DNA of 64,000 nucleotides, from NCBI RefSeq assembly GCF_024753135.1, contig NZ_JANUGP010000001.1:62001-126000 (forward strand), in the 5' to 3' direction. The translations under genes were made by a program, and so were the position numbers. A model generated the notes under the pieces. The model was not told the origin of the DNA. It ran no database searches and was given only the letters and a program-made list of their open reading frames with translations. The stretch is from Streptomyces pyxinicus (GTDB lineage: Bacteria > Actinomycetota > Actinomycetes > Streptomycetales > Streptomycetaceae). This document shows, one piece after another, positions 24,599-32,094 of this stretch (positions are counted from its first letter, which is position 1; every line of letters starts with the position of its first letter).

Positions 24599-25572
24599 GG
24601 CGTGGGCAGCGCGTCGTAGTACGCGGCGGCACCAGGATGGAGCGGAACCGGGGTCCTGCCCATCACGACCGGGTCGAGCGGGTAGCTGATCGGGCTGCGC
24701 TCGGGCGCGAGGTGGCGGTACTGGCTCTCGATGACGTGCCGCGTCTCACCGAGCACCCAGGCGATCGCGTAGGCGACGTCCTCGGGCAGATCACTACGTG
24801 TCAGGACGAGGAAGTCCGAGAAGTCCAGCGTCCGAAAGCGCGGGCAGCCGGGGAAGTGCCCCTCGTCGACCACGGCGGCGGGCCAGCTGTAGTCGTTCCA
24901 CAGCCCGTCCAGGACGTCCGGCTCGACCTCCAGGAAGTTCAGGCCGGTGCCGATCTCCTGCCAGGCGGGGAGCATGTACGCCTCATGGATGACGGCGTCC
25001 GCCCGGCCGTCCCGGACGTGGTCCAGGGTCTCGAAGGGGCGCTCGTCCTCCAGGAACTCGCCGCCCCACCCCTCGATGTCGACGCCCGAGCGGGTCAGGA
25101 GTTCGTGCGCGGCGAGGCCGACGTAGTTCACTCCGTCGTGGACCGAAGTGGCCAGCTTCAACGCGGGCCTCGCCGCGCGCAGTTCGGCGAACGTGGTGAT
25201 GCCGAGCGACTTGCGCACACCCATGACGAGCCGGTCGCGCTGCGGCACGACACCCAGGGCGCGCAGCTCCGGGAAGGCCTCTTCGGAGAACACCCCCCGC
25301 CCGTCGAGAGCTGCGGTCGCGAAGGCGACGGGCGTGGTCATCGCGACATCGACCTCACCGCGGCCGACCGCCCGCACCGCGTCACTGAAGCCACGGCTGT
25401 TCCAGATGGCGACCTTCGTATGAGGGCCGCACCGGTCGGTGAGTTCCTGGGAGATCCAGCCGCACACCCGGTGCAGGTTCGCGCTCCCCCAGTCACCCCG
25501 CAGATGCAGGGTGAGGGAACGGTCGATCTTGGGTTCCTGTGGGCGCGCGCCCCTGGCCGTCCGCTGAGACAT
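24595..25572 (-). CDS. TAXI/NMT1-like substrate-binding-fold protein without signal peptide
   Basis: 325 residues. Segments such as AVRAVGRGEVDVAMTTPVAFA, DGVNYVGLAAHELL and the C-terminal PGAAAYYDALP resemble TAXI/TRAP solute-binding proteins. There is no signal peptide or lipobox: the N terminus (MSQRTARGARPQEPKIDRS) is hydrophilic, and no TRAP permease is in the window. 4,5-dihydroxyphthalate decarboxylase (Pht5) is a known cytoplasmic enzyme with this fold, so an enzymatic role in the aromatic pathway is an attractive alternative. It is the first gene of the module A operon; GGAG precedes ATG 25572. Confidence 0.7.
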   Translation of the reverse strand: MSQRTARGARPQEPKIDRSLTLHLRGDWGSANLHRVCGWISQELTDRCGPHTKVAIWNSRGFSDAVRAVGRGEVDVAMTTPVAFATAALDGRGVFSEEAFPELRALGVVPQRDRLVMGVRKSLGITTFAELRAARPALKLATSVHDGVNYVGLAAHELLTRSGVDIEGWGGEFLEDERPFETLDHVRDGRADAVIHEAYMLPAWQEIGTGLNFLEVEPDVLDGLWNDYSWPAAVVDEGHFPGCPRFRTLDFSDFLVLTRSDLPEDVAYAIAWVLGETRHVIESQYRHLAPERSPISYPLDPVVMGRTPVPLHPGAAAYYDALPTP

Positions 25573-25615
25573 GTCAGCTCCTGAACCTGTCGTGTCCTGA
25601 TAACGAAGACTATGG

Positions 25616-25633
25616 TCCTGCCATGCGAAAAAA
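25616..25633. promoter_or_regulatory. Candidate IclR operator upstream of the module A operon
   Basis: TCCTGCCATGCGAAAAAA lies in the divergent gap between the SBP-like gene and the ABM-family gene. It matches the site at the iclR start at 15 of 18 positions and that at 16019 at 14 of 18. The run of A is unusual in this genome. Confidence 0.5.
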
Positions 25634-25674
25634 TCCAGCCCCGCCGCCACGCACCCGCGGCACTGCGGACAGGT

Positions 25675-25694
25675 TACCTCTAGCACTAGAGGTA
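25675..25694. promoter_or_regulatory. Perfect 9-base inverted repeat before the ABM gene
   Basis: TACCTCTAG, two bases CA, then CTAGAGGTA: an exact palindrome of 20 bases, 36 bases upstream of ATG 25730. It is an operator candidate for an unidentified regulator and is unlike the IclR-like site 42 bases to its left. Roles at either of the divergent promoters are possible. Confidence 0.65.
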
Positions 25695-25729
25695 GAAGCC
25701 AGCGTAACAAGCGGAATCAGGAGAGGCGC

Positions 25730-26104
25730 ATGATCGAGATCCGGGACATCGAACCCAGGCTCCCCTTCCGGGCCCAGCTCCAGGGCCACGACGACGGGCA
25801 GCCGGTCACCCTCGTCAACACCTTCGTCGCCCCCGAGGGCCGGACCGAGGCGGTCATCGACGCCTGGCGGAAGGACTCCTTCGTCATGAAGGCCCAACCC
25901 GGCTTCGTCTCAGCACAGTTGCACCGCGGCATCGGCGACAGCAGGGTGCTGACGAACGTGGCGGTCTGGGAGTCCCTCACCGCCCTCAGGAAGGCGTTCA
26001 TGAACGAAGACTTCCAGAACCTCCTGCCGCTCTACCCTGACGGATCACTCTCCTATCCGATCCTGGTCCGGAAGATCGCCGTCGCCGGCGTCTGCACGGC
26101 CTGA
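25730..26104 (+). CDS. Antibiotic biosynthesis monooxygenase (ABM) domain protein
   Basis: 124 residues of the dimeric alpha/beta ferredoxin-like ABM fold: VTLVNTFVAPEGRTEAVIDAWRKDSFVMKAQPGFVSAQLHRG and VWESLTALRKAF are characteristic. Members include quinol monooxygenases, haem-binding proteins and stress proteins; the family name does not mean antibiotic synthesis. It is divergent from the module A operon and sits behind two candidate operators. AGGAGAGG precedes ATG 25730. Confidence 0.85.
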   Translation: MIEIRDIEPRLPFRAQLQGHDDGQPVTLVNTFVAPEGRTEAVIDAWRKDSFVMKAQPGFVSAQLHRGIGDSRVLTNVAVWESLTALRKAFMNEDFQNLLPLYPDGSLSYPILVRKIAVAGVCTA

Positions 26105-26163
26105 GCACCCGCGTACGGCCGAGCCCTCCACGCGCCTTGACGCACTCGCCCGTCCCACCAACC

Positions 26164-26190
26164 GCCCGGGACCGCCCTCAGGTCCCGGGC
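26164..26190. terminator. Bidirectional hairpin terminator
   Basis: GCCCGGGACC (26164-26173) and GGTCCCGGGC (26181-26190) form a perfect 10-base-pair stem with a seven-base loop between the convergent ABM and ferredoxin reductase genes. Confidence 0.75.
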
Positions 26191-26238
26191 CTCGCATCCC
26201 CTGACGGAGGGCGACGGCCGGGTCCGGTCCGGCGGAAC

Positions 26239-27474
26239 TCAGCCGTGCCCGAGCACGGCCTCGCGCAGCGGCCTGGTCTGATCCCCGAGCGCCGAGGCCA
26301 AGACACGTGCACCCTCTCCGATGAGCTTGCGGCCGAGCGCGAACTCCCGTGGCGCGCTGACCGCTTCGACCGCTCGGAGCCGGTCGCCGCGCAGATGGAA
26401 GACGGCGAAGCCGGGACCGTCCGGCTCTCCGCGCAGCACACTCGTCCCCGCTTCCAGGGGCAGCCCCGCTATCTGGATCCTCAGCTCGTACTGCTCGGAC
26501 CAGAACCAGGGCGTCTCCAGGGGACGCTGCGGCCGTCCGCAGATGGCGGCGGCCGTCCGCCGCGCCTGTTCGTGGGCGCTCTGGATGCTCTCCAGGCGCC
26601 CGCTGAAGCTCTCCCCCGCCAGGGGGCGGACGGTGACATCCCCGACGGCGTACACGCCGGGGGCGTCGGTGGCCCCCTGGGCGTCGACCAGTACCCCGTC
26701 CCGGCAGACGAGACCGGCCGCACGGGCCAGGGCGTCCCTCGGGACCGCGCCGACGGCGAGCAGCACCGCATCGCAGTCCAGACACGAGCCGTCGGCGAGC
26801 CGCACGGCCCCGACCCGCCCGTCCGGTCCCGCGAACAGCCTCTCCGCCTGCGCACCGGTGCGGATGTCCACGCCCCGGGACAGGTGGTGACGCTCCAGGC
26901 AGGCGGCCACCGTCGGGCCGGCGGTCCGGGCCAGCAACCGCGGCCGGGCCTCCAGGACGGTCACCCGGACCCCCCGAGCACGCGCGGAGGCCGCCACCTC
27001 GAGACCGACCCAGCCGCCGCCGATGACCACCAGCCGCTGCCCCGACTCCAGCGCCGCCTTGAGCAGTGTGGCGTCGTCCATGTCGCGCAGGACGTGCACG
27101 CCGTCGAGTCCGACGCCGGGCAGTCGCGGCACGCGCGGCCCGGCTCCGGTGGCGAGGACGAGGTGACGCCATGTCAGCTCCGTTCCGTCGGCGAGGCGGA
27201 GCAGATTCGCGGCGGGTTCGACCTTCTCCGCGCGGCTGCCGAGCAGCAGGTCGATGCGCTCCTGGGCGTAGAAGGCGGCAGGGCGCAGTTCCAGCGCTTC
27301 GGGGTCGGGGCTCGCCGTCAGCCACCCCTTGGACAGAGGCGGCCGCTGATAGGGCAGCCGGGGCTCGTCGCCCACCAGCAGGATCGTCCCCGTGAAGCCG
27401 GCCGCGCGCAGCTCCCCGGCGACCGCCGAGCCGGCGTGTCCCGCGCCCGCGATGATCACGTCGTAACGCCTCAT
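26239..27474 (-). CDS. NAD(P)H ferredoxin reductase (FAD, rubredoxin/putidaredoxin reductase type)
   Basis: 411 residues. N-terminal VIIAGAGHAGSAVAGELRAAG binds FAD, YQRPPLSKGWL is the family signature, VVIGGGWVGLEVAASARARG binds NAD(P)H, and GVYAVGDVTVR closes the FAD site. It would supply electrons to a ferredoxin that drives a Rieske dioxygenase or P450. A ferredoxin gene lies nearby on the plus strand, but no terminal oxygenase of either kind is in the window. No clear ribosome site; TAGCGT seven bases before ATG 27474 may indicate a leaderless message. Confidence 0.92.
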   Translation of the reverse strand: MRRYDVIIAGAGHAGSAVAGELRAAGFTGTILLVGDEPRLPYQRPPLSKGWLTASPDPEALELRPAAFYAQERIDLLLGSRAEKVEPAANLLRLADGTELTWRHLVLATGAGPRVPRLPGVGLDGVHVLRDMDDATLLKAALESGQRLVVIGGGWVGLEVAASARARGVRVTVLEARPRLLARTAGPTVAACLERHHLSRGVDIRTGAQAERLFAGPDGRVGAVRLADGSCLDCDAVLLAVGAVPRDALARAAGLVCRDGVLVDAQGATDAPGVYAVGDVTVRPLAGESFSGRLESIQSAHEQARRTAAAICGRPQRPLETPWFWSEQYELRIQIAGLPLEAGTSVLRGEPDGPGFAVFHLRGDRLRAVEAVSAPREFALGRKLIGEGARVLASALGDQTRPLREAVLGHG

Positions 27475-27506
27475 GAACGAGACGCTAGCGTACGCATTCA
27501 GTAATT

Positions 27507-27525
27507 CAAGGTTTCCTTTCCCTTG
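27507..27525. promoter_or_regulatory. Inverted repeat in the ferredoxin reductase / PPOX divergent promoter
   Basis: CAAGG (27507-27511) and CCTTG (27521-27525) flank a nine-base pyrimidine-rich centre in the 121-base divergent gap. The local AT content is raised. It may be an operator for the TetR regulator encoded downstream, but five-base arms are weak evidence. Confidence 0.3.
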
Positions 27526-27595
27526 TTTAGCTGGCTCCTAGTCGATACGGTCCCGTACACATTCGACCGAGCAGTCTGGTGGGAGAGGGATCCAC

Positions 27596-28180
27596 ATGGC
27601 AGTGACCCAGCCGAGTGCCGCGGACGTGGAGCGGGCCGTCGTCGAGCTGCTGCGGGAGGAGGAGGTCGGGGCGGTCGCGGTTCTGGACGAGAACGGATTC
27701 CCCTCCGCCGCGATGATGCACTTCGTCGGGGACGGCCTGACGGCCTACCTGCACACATTCACCTACACCCGGAAGTACGAGAGCATCCTGCGTGACCTCC
27801 GGGTCGGCTACACGCTCGCCCACATGCCCGCCGACGGCTTCGCGGGGCGCCTTCAGGCCCGTCACGTCCAGGTCACCGGCCGCGCCTCGTTCGTCAATGA
27901 TCCCGAGGAGGTCGAGCGGGTGCTGGGGCTCAGCCACGAGCAGTTCGAGTGGCTGCGCGACTCCCCGGACATGTACGAGAACTTCCGGCGCGCCGGGGTG
28001 CGGCTGCGGCAGGTCTTCTTCCGCGTCGACCCGGTCGAGGGGGTGTGGCAGGACAACCGGGTGCGCATGATGTACCGCACGAAGCTGCGGTTCACCGAGG
28101 ACGGACGGCACGTGGCCGAACTGGTCCCGTACCCGATGACCGGACCGTCGGTGCCCAGCCCTCTCGCCGCGGAGTCCTGA
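27596..28180 (+). CDS. Pyridoxamine 5'-phosphate oxidase-like (PPOX) flavoprotein
   Basis: 194 residues with the split-barrel flavin/F420-binding fold: VGAVAVLDENGFPSAAMMHFVGDGLTAYLHTFTYTRKYESILRD and RVGYTLAHMP are typical. Such proteins use FMN, F420 or haem. Its stop overlaps the ferredoxin start by one base, so it is co-translated with the ferredoxin and may use or feed it. Its substrate is not visible. GGGAGAGG precedes ATG 27596. Confidence 0.82.
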   Translation: MAVTQPSAADVERAVVELLREEEVGAVAVLDENGFPSAAMMHFVGDGLTAYLHTFTYTRKYESILRDLRVGYTLAHMPADGFAGRLQARHVQVTGRASFVNDPEEVERVLGLSHEQFEWLRDSPDMYENFRRAGVRLRQVFFRVDPVEGVWQDNRVRMMYRTKLRFTEDGRHVAELVPYPMTGPSVPSPLAAES

Positions 28181-28503
28181 TGGGGGTCAGGGTCACCTTC
28201 GTGGACGCGGCCGGGGTCGCCCACGAACGCGAGGCCGTCGTCGGGGACACCCTGATGCGCACGGCGGTAAGGACCGGCATCCGCGGCATCCTGGCCGAGT
28301 GCGGCGGTATCGCGGCCTGCGCCACCTGCCACGTCCACATCGAGCCACCCTGGGCTCAGCGCCTGGAGCCACGGTCCGAGACGGAAGAAGCGATGCTCGA
28401 ACTCGCCCTGGAACCGGATGACTTCAGTCGCCTCAGCTGCCAGATCACGGTCTCCCCCGCACTGGACGGCTTGACCGTCCGCCTGCCGGCTGAGCAGATC
28501 TGA
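28180..28503 (+). CDS. [2Fe-2S] ferredoxin, adrenodoxin/putidaredoxin type
   Basis: 107 residues. The cluster motif is ECGGIAACATCHVHI (C-x5-C-x2-C) with the fourth cysteine in SRLSCQITV, the exact layout of P450- and dioxygenase-linked plant-type ferredoxins. It pairs naturally with the divergent ferredoxin reductase at 26239. ATG 28180 overlaps the PPOX stop by one base. Confidence 0.93.
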   Translation: MGVRVTFVDAAGVAHEREAVVGDTLMRTAVRTGIRGILAECGGIAACATCHVHIEPPWAQRLEPRSETEEAMLELALEPDDFSRLSCQITVSPALDGLTVRLPAEQI

Positions 28504-28672
28504 CTCCCGAGGCCGGGTGGTTCACGCGCTGAAGAGCCCCGCCCGGAGGAGAGAAGCGGAGGAGAGAAGACGGCACCGTACACATCGGCGTTCGCGGCCC
28601 TGCACAGCCCGCTGCTCCCAGCGGCCCGCCGGTTGCGACGGCCCGGTGCCGAACCATACGATCACGTACACC

Positions 28673-29290
28673 ATGTCCGTGAAAAAGATGCCCCCAGGTC
28701 GCGCGGCGGCACGCACGGCGGCCATCATCAGCGCCACTCACACGCTGTTGCGCGAAGTCGGCTACGAGCAGTTGTCCATCGACGCGGTGGCGGCCCGCGC
28801 CGGGGCGAGCAAGACCACGATCTACCGGCGCTGGCCCGACAAGCGGTCCCTGGTGTGCGCCGCGCTGCTCGACCGCTCGAAGGCGACCGCCGAACTGCCG
28901 GCCACGGCCGTGAGCCTGCGCGAGGATCTGATCGCCCTGGTGACGGCGCTGACCGCGCTGGCCGCACAGGAGGACACACCGGGGTTCGTGAGCCTGCTGG
29001 CGGCAGCGCAGAAGGACCCGGTCATCGCCGACACCCTGCGGGGCGGGGCGCTGGCCACTCAGCAGCGCAACTGCCGCGACGTCGTACAGCGCGCCATCGG
29101 ACGCGGCGAGTTGAAGGACCCGGCGGTGACCGACGTCCTGTTCGACCTCATTCTGGGACGGGCTCTCGTCCGGCACATGATCCAGGGGCGGCCGTTCTCC
29201 GTCGACGCCCAGACCGAGTTCGTGGACACGGTGCTGCTACCGGTCCTGCACGCGGGCGGTCAGGGCGCCTGGGGGGTACGCCGCTCGTAG
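28673..29290 (+). CDS. TetR family transcriptional regulator
   Basis: 205 residues. The helix-turn-helix is AIISATHTLLREVGYEQLSIDAVAARAGASKTTIYRRWPDKRSLV, followed by a TetR_C ligand domain ending RALVRHMIQGRPF. It lies 169 bases after the ferredoxin gene and probably controls the PPOX/ferredoxin/reductase group. No clear ribosome site; TACGAT ten bases before the ATG suggests a very short leader. Confidence 0.92.
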   Translation: MSVKKMPPGRAAARTAAIISATHTLLREVGYEQLSIDAVAARAGASKTTIYRRWPDKRSLVCAALLDRSKATAELPATAVSLREDLIALVTALTALAAQEDTPGFVSLLAAAQKDPVIADTLRGGALATQQRNCRDVVQRAIGRGELKDPAVTDVLFDLILGRALVRHMIQGRPFSVDAQTEFVDTVLLPVLHAGGQGAWGVRRS

Positions 29291-29377
29291 GCCTCGCCCT
29301 GGGGTGCCCGGCAGGGTGCACGCGGAGTGTCCCGGCCGATGATCACCGGCGGACCACGATCCCCGGCACCGCGGACC

Positions 29378-30586
29378 TCACACGTACGGCACCCGGGACG
29401 GATCGTCGAGGACCAGGCCGCGGGAGTGCAGCCAAGCGCCCCGGCGCGGTGCCTCCTTGCCGTACCGGGCGAGGGCGACCTTGGGGTTGAACTCGGGGGT
29501 GACCCGGCTCCGGGCGGTGACGAGTTCGTCGAGGTGCGGCTCCAGCCAGGGGAACAGCCGGGGCAGGACGCCGCCGAGCACCACGAGGTCGAGGTCGGTG
29601 TAGCTGGCCATGGTCGCCATGGCACCCGCCAGTGCCCGGCCGGCCGTGTCGAGGGCCTCGCAGGCCGTGGGCTCGGCGCGTTCCAGGCGGTCGACGAGTT
29701 CGCCGAGGGACCGGGCCGGGTCCTCGGTGGGCAGACCGACCCGGGTGAGGATGGCGGTGAGGCCGAGATACAGGTCCAGGCAGCCCCGGGCGCCGCAGCC
29801 GCACCGGGGCCCGTTCATGTCCACGGTGATGTGGCCGCACTCGCCGGCCAGTCCGTGCGCACCGCCGTAGAAGTCCCCGTCCAGCAGGACGGTGCCGCCG
29901 ACCCCTTCGAGTCCGTTGACGTACGCCATGGCGTGCGGGCGGGCGTCGGGCGGGTGCGCCGCGTACTCGGACAGGGCGCCCAGCCGTCCGGTGTTCATCA
30001 GGGCCAGGTCCCTCGGGCGCCGCAGCCGGCGGGTCAACGGGGTGCGCAAGTCGGTCTGGCCCAGACCGAGTTCGAGCGAGGCGACCACCGTGGCATCGGA
30101 CCTGAGCAGGCCGGGCACGACGACCACCGGCGCCGGCACATGGACGCGCGGATCGTCCTCGGCCGTCTCGATCGCGGCGTCGAGCATCCGCCCCGCCCGT
30201 GCCACCAGCTCGTCGATGTCACCCGCGGCGGTGCCGTGCTCGTCGGTCTTCGCCCACAGGACCTGCCCGGCGAGGTCCCTCACCTCCCCCATGACGCTGC
30301 CCGAGGAGAGCTGGACGGCGACCGTCCTGACCCGCTGCGGCACCGTCCGCAGCAACCGCCGTGGCCTGCCCCTGCCCCCTCCGGACACGCTCCCCGTCTC
30401 CTGTACGAGACCACGGGCCGCGAGTTCCTCGGTCATCGTCGTGACGGTGCCGCTGACCAGACCGGTCCGGGCCCGGATCTCGCTTCTGGCACACGGCTCG
30501 TGGTCCGCCAGCGAGCGCAGGACCAGGGACATGTTGTGCCGGCCGACATCGGCCGAGACCGCGGGTGACGGGGGCATGCGGTTCAT
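29378..30586 (-). CDS. ROK family transcriptional regulator
   Basis: About 402 residues. An N-terminal winged helix (ARSEIRARTGLVSGTVTTMTEELAARGLVQE) precedes an actin-like sugar-kinase fold. The zinc/structural motif CGCGARGCLD and the preceding ECGHITV are conserved, but it is a NagC/XylR-type regulator. Effectors are usually sugars or their phosphates. It is divergent from an MFS transporter/esterase pair with a palindrome between, so local control is likely. No ribosome site precedes ATG 30586; a second ATG lies three codons downstream. Confidence 0.9.
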   Translation of the reverse strand: MNRMPPSPAVSADVGRHNMSLVLRSLADHEPCARSEIRARTGLVSGTVTTMTEELAARGLVQETGSVSGGGRGRPRRLLRTVPQRVRTVAVQLSSGSVMGEVRDLAGQVLWAKTDEHGTAAGDIDELVARAGRMLDAAIETAEDDPRVHVPAPVVVVPGLLRSDATVVASLELGLGQTDLRTPLTRRLRRPRDLALMNTGRLGALSEYAAHPPDARPHAMAYVNGLEGVGGTVLLDGDFYGGAHGLAGECGHITVDMNGPRCGCGARGCLDLYLGLTAILTRVGLPTEDPARSLGELVDRLERAEPTACEALDTAGRALAGAMATMASYTDLDLVVLGGVLPRLFPWLEPHLDELVTARSRVTPEFNPKVALARYGKEAPRRGAWLHSRGLVLDDPSRVPYV

Positions 30587-30674
30587 GGTGCAGGGGGGTC
30601 GCGCCCCGCGCAAGCGCCTGACCGGCCGGGCTCCCGGGCCCGGCTCCCGGGGTGCGACGGCGATCCGAACCCTA

Positions 30675-30716
30675 TTTACGTCAACCGTTGACTTAAAACG
30701 TGCGGCTCCGTAGGGT
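30675..30716 (+). promoter_or_regulatory. ROK operator overlapping the MFS promoter
   Basis: GTCAAC, one base, GTTGAC (30680-30692) is a perfect inverted repeat. It extends with TTTA/TAAA to 30675-30697 with one mismatched pair. On the plus strand TTGACT (30689-30694) and TAGGGT (30711-30716), 16 bases apart, form a likely sigma-70 promoter for the MFS gene, so a bound repressor would cover the -35 box. Confidence 0.65.
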
Positions 30717-30828
30717 CCGAGGCGCCCCGAGTGGGGCCGGAGCCGATGCGGTCGGCGCCCCGCCGGGCGCCCACGACCTACATCACCCCACTCGTCGCGG
30801 CAGGCCATGACTTCAATGAGGAGGACTC

Positions 30829-32094
30829 GTGCGCCACGATCCCCAGTCCAGGAGATTCCGGGCAGCCCTGCTGTCGGCGTCTCTACTGCTGTCAGAGGCG
30901 GGCGCCGTGTCCGCCACCCTGCCCGAACTGGCCGACGCCTTCCCCCACGAGAGCCAGACCTCGATCCAGAGCTTCATGACCATAGGGTCGGCCGCGGTGA
31001 CGGTGTGCACCCTGCTGGCGGGCGCGCTCGCCGGCCGGCTCGGCAAGCGCCGGCTCACCCTGCTGGGCATGGCCCTGATGGCCGTGGCCGGTATGGCCCC
31101 GCTGGTGCTCGTCCCCCTCGGGAACTTCGGGGCGCTGCTCGCCTCGCGCATCGTCCTCGGCATCGGCATGGGTTTCGTGCAGCCGCTGAGCGCCAGCGTC
31201 ATCGCGGACTTCTACCGCGGCAAGGAGCGCGAGGACATGCTCGGCTGGCAGAGCGCCGCGGTCGGCCTGGGCGGCGTGATCTGGAACCTGCTCGTCGGCC
31301 TGCTCGTCCTGTGGGACTGGAAGGCCGCGTTCCTGGTCTACGGCGTCGGCCTGGCCTGCATGGGGCTCTACGCGCGATACGTGCCCGAGCCGCCCGGGCG
31401 GGCCCGGCCCGAGAAAGTCCGGGCCGAGGTCGTCAGGCCCGAGGAAGTCCGGGCCGAGCCCGCCGCCGCGACGCCCCGCTGGTACCGGCTGCCGGCCGAC
31501 GCGTGGCTCGCCGCAGGTCTCATGCTCGTCTTCACCGCCGGCTACCAGGGCCTCATCATCTCGATGCCCCTGGCCTTCACAGCGGAGAAGCACCTGGTCG
31601 CGGCCTCCACCGTGCCCTGGATCATGACCTTCTTCGCCCTGGCGTCGGTCGCCGCCGGCCTGATCTTCGGCACCGCGGTCAGGCGGCTGCGCAACTGGAC
31701 CGGGACGGCCTCGGCGCTGGTCCTGGCCGTGTCCATGGCCCTGTGCGCCGGCGCGGACAGCGCCCTGACCGGCTATGTCGCGGCAGTCCTCGCGGGCCTG
31801 GGCTTCGGGGTCTACATGCCCTTCCTCGTCACGGAGACCAACAACCGGTCCACCCCCGAGGCGTCCGCCATGGCCACCGCGCTGCTCTTCACGGGCGCCG
31901 CCGTCGGAACAGCCCTGGCGCCCTACATCCTGGGGATCGCCGGGACCCTCGACGGCGACGAGCGCGCCACGGCCCAGCTGCTGGTCGCGGCCGTGGTCCT
32001 CACGGCCGTCGCCCTCCTCACCACCCTCAGGTACGTCCGCACGGGCCGCGCCGCCGTACCGGCAGCCGCGGCCCACGATCTGGAGAAGGCATGA
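30829..32094 (+). CDS. MFS transporter
   Basis: 421 residues with about 12 predicted membrane helices. The loop after helix 2 reads GRLGKRRLTLLG (motif A-like), and helix 5 contains GLGGVIWNLLVGLLVLWDWKAAF. An inter-domain loop rich in E/R/P/A (PEKVRAEVVRPEEVRAEP) carries a short repeat of RAEVVRPEEV type. GTG 30829 is chosen because GAGGAGG lies just upstream. It is coupled to the esterase gene by a four-base overlap, so it may import an ester or take out its product. Confidence 0.88.
   Translation: MRHDPQSRRFRAALLSASLLLSEAGAVSATLPELADAFPHESQTSIQSFMTIGSAAVTVCTLLAGALAGRLGKRRLTLLGMALMAVAGMAPLVLVPLGNFGALLASRIVLGIGMGFVQPLSASVIADFYRGKEREDMLGWQSAAVGLGGVIWNLLVGLLVLWDWKAAFLVYGVGLACMGLYARYVPEPPGRARPEKVRAEVVRPEEVRAEPAAATPRWYRLPADAWLAAGLMLVFTAGYQGLIISMPLAFTAEKHLVAASTVPWIMTFFALASVAAGLIFGTAVRRLRNWTGTASALVLAVSMALCAGADSALTGYVAAVLAGLGFGVYMPFLVTETNNRSTPEASAMATALLFTGAAVGTALAPYILGIAGTLDGDERATAQLLVAAVVLTAVALLTTLRYVRTGRAAVPAAAAHDLEKA

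Noticed and set aside
29291..29377. Possible terminator between convergent tetR and ROK genes
   Set aside because: No stem of more than a few uninterrupted pairs could be found.
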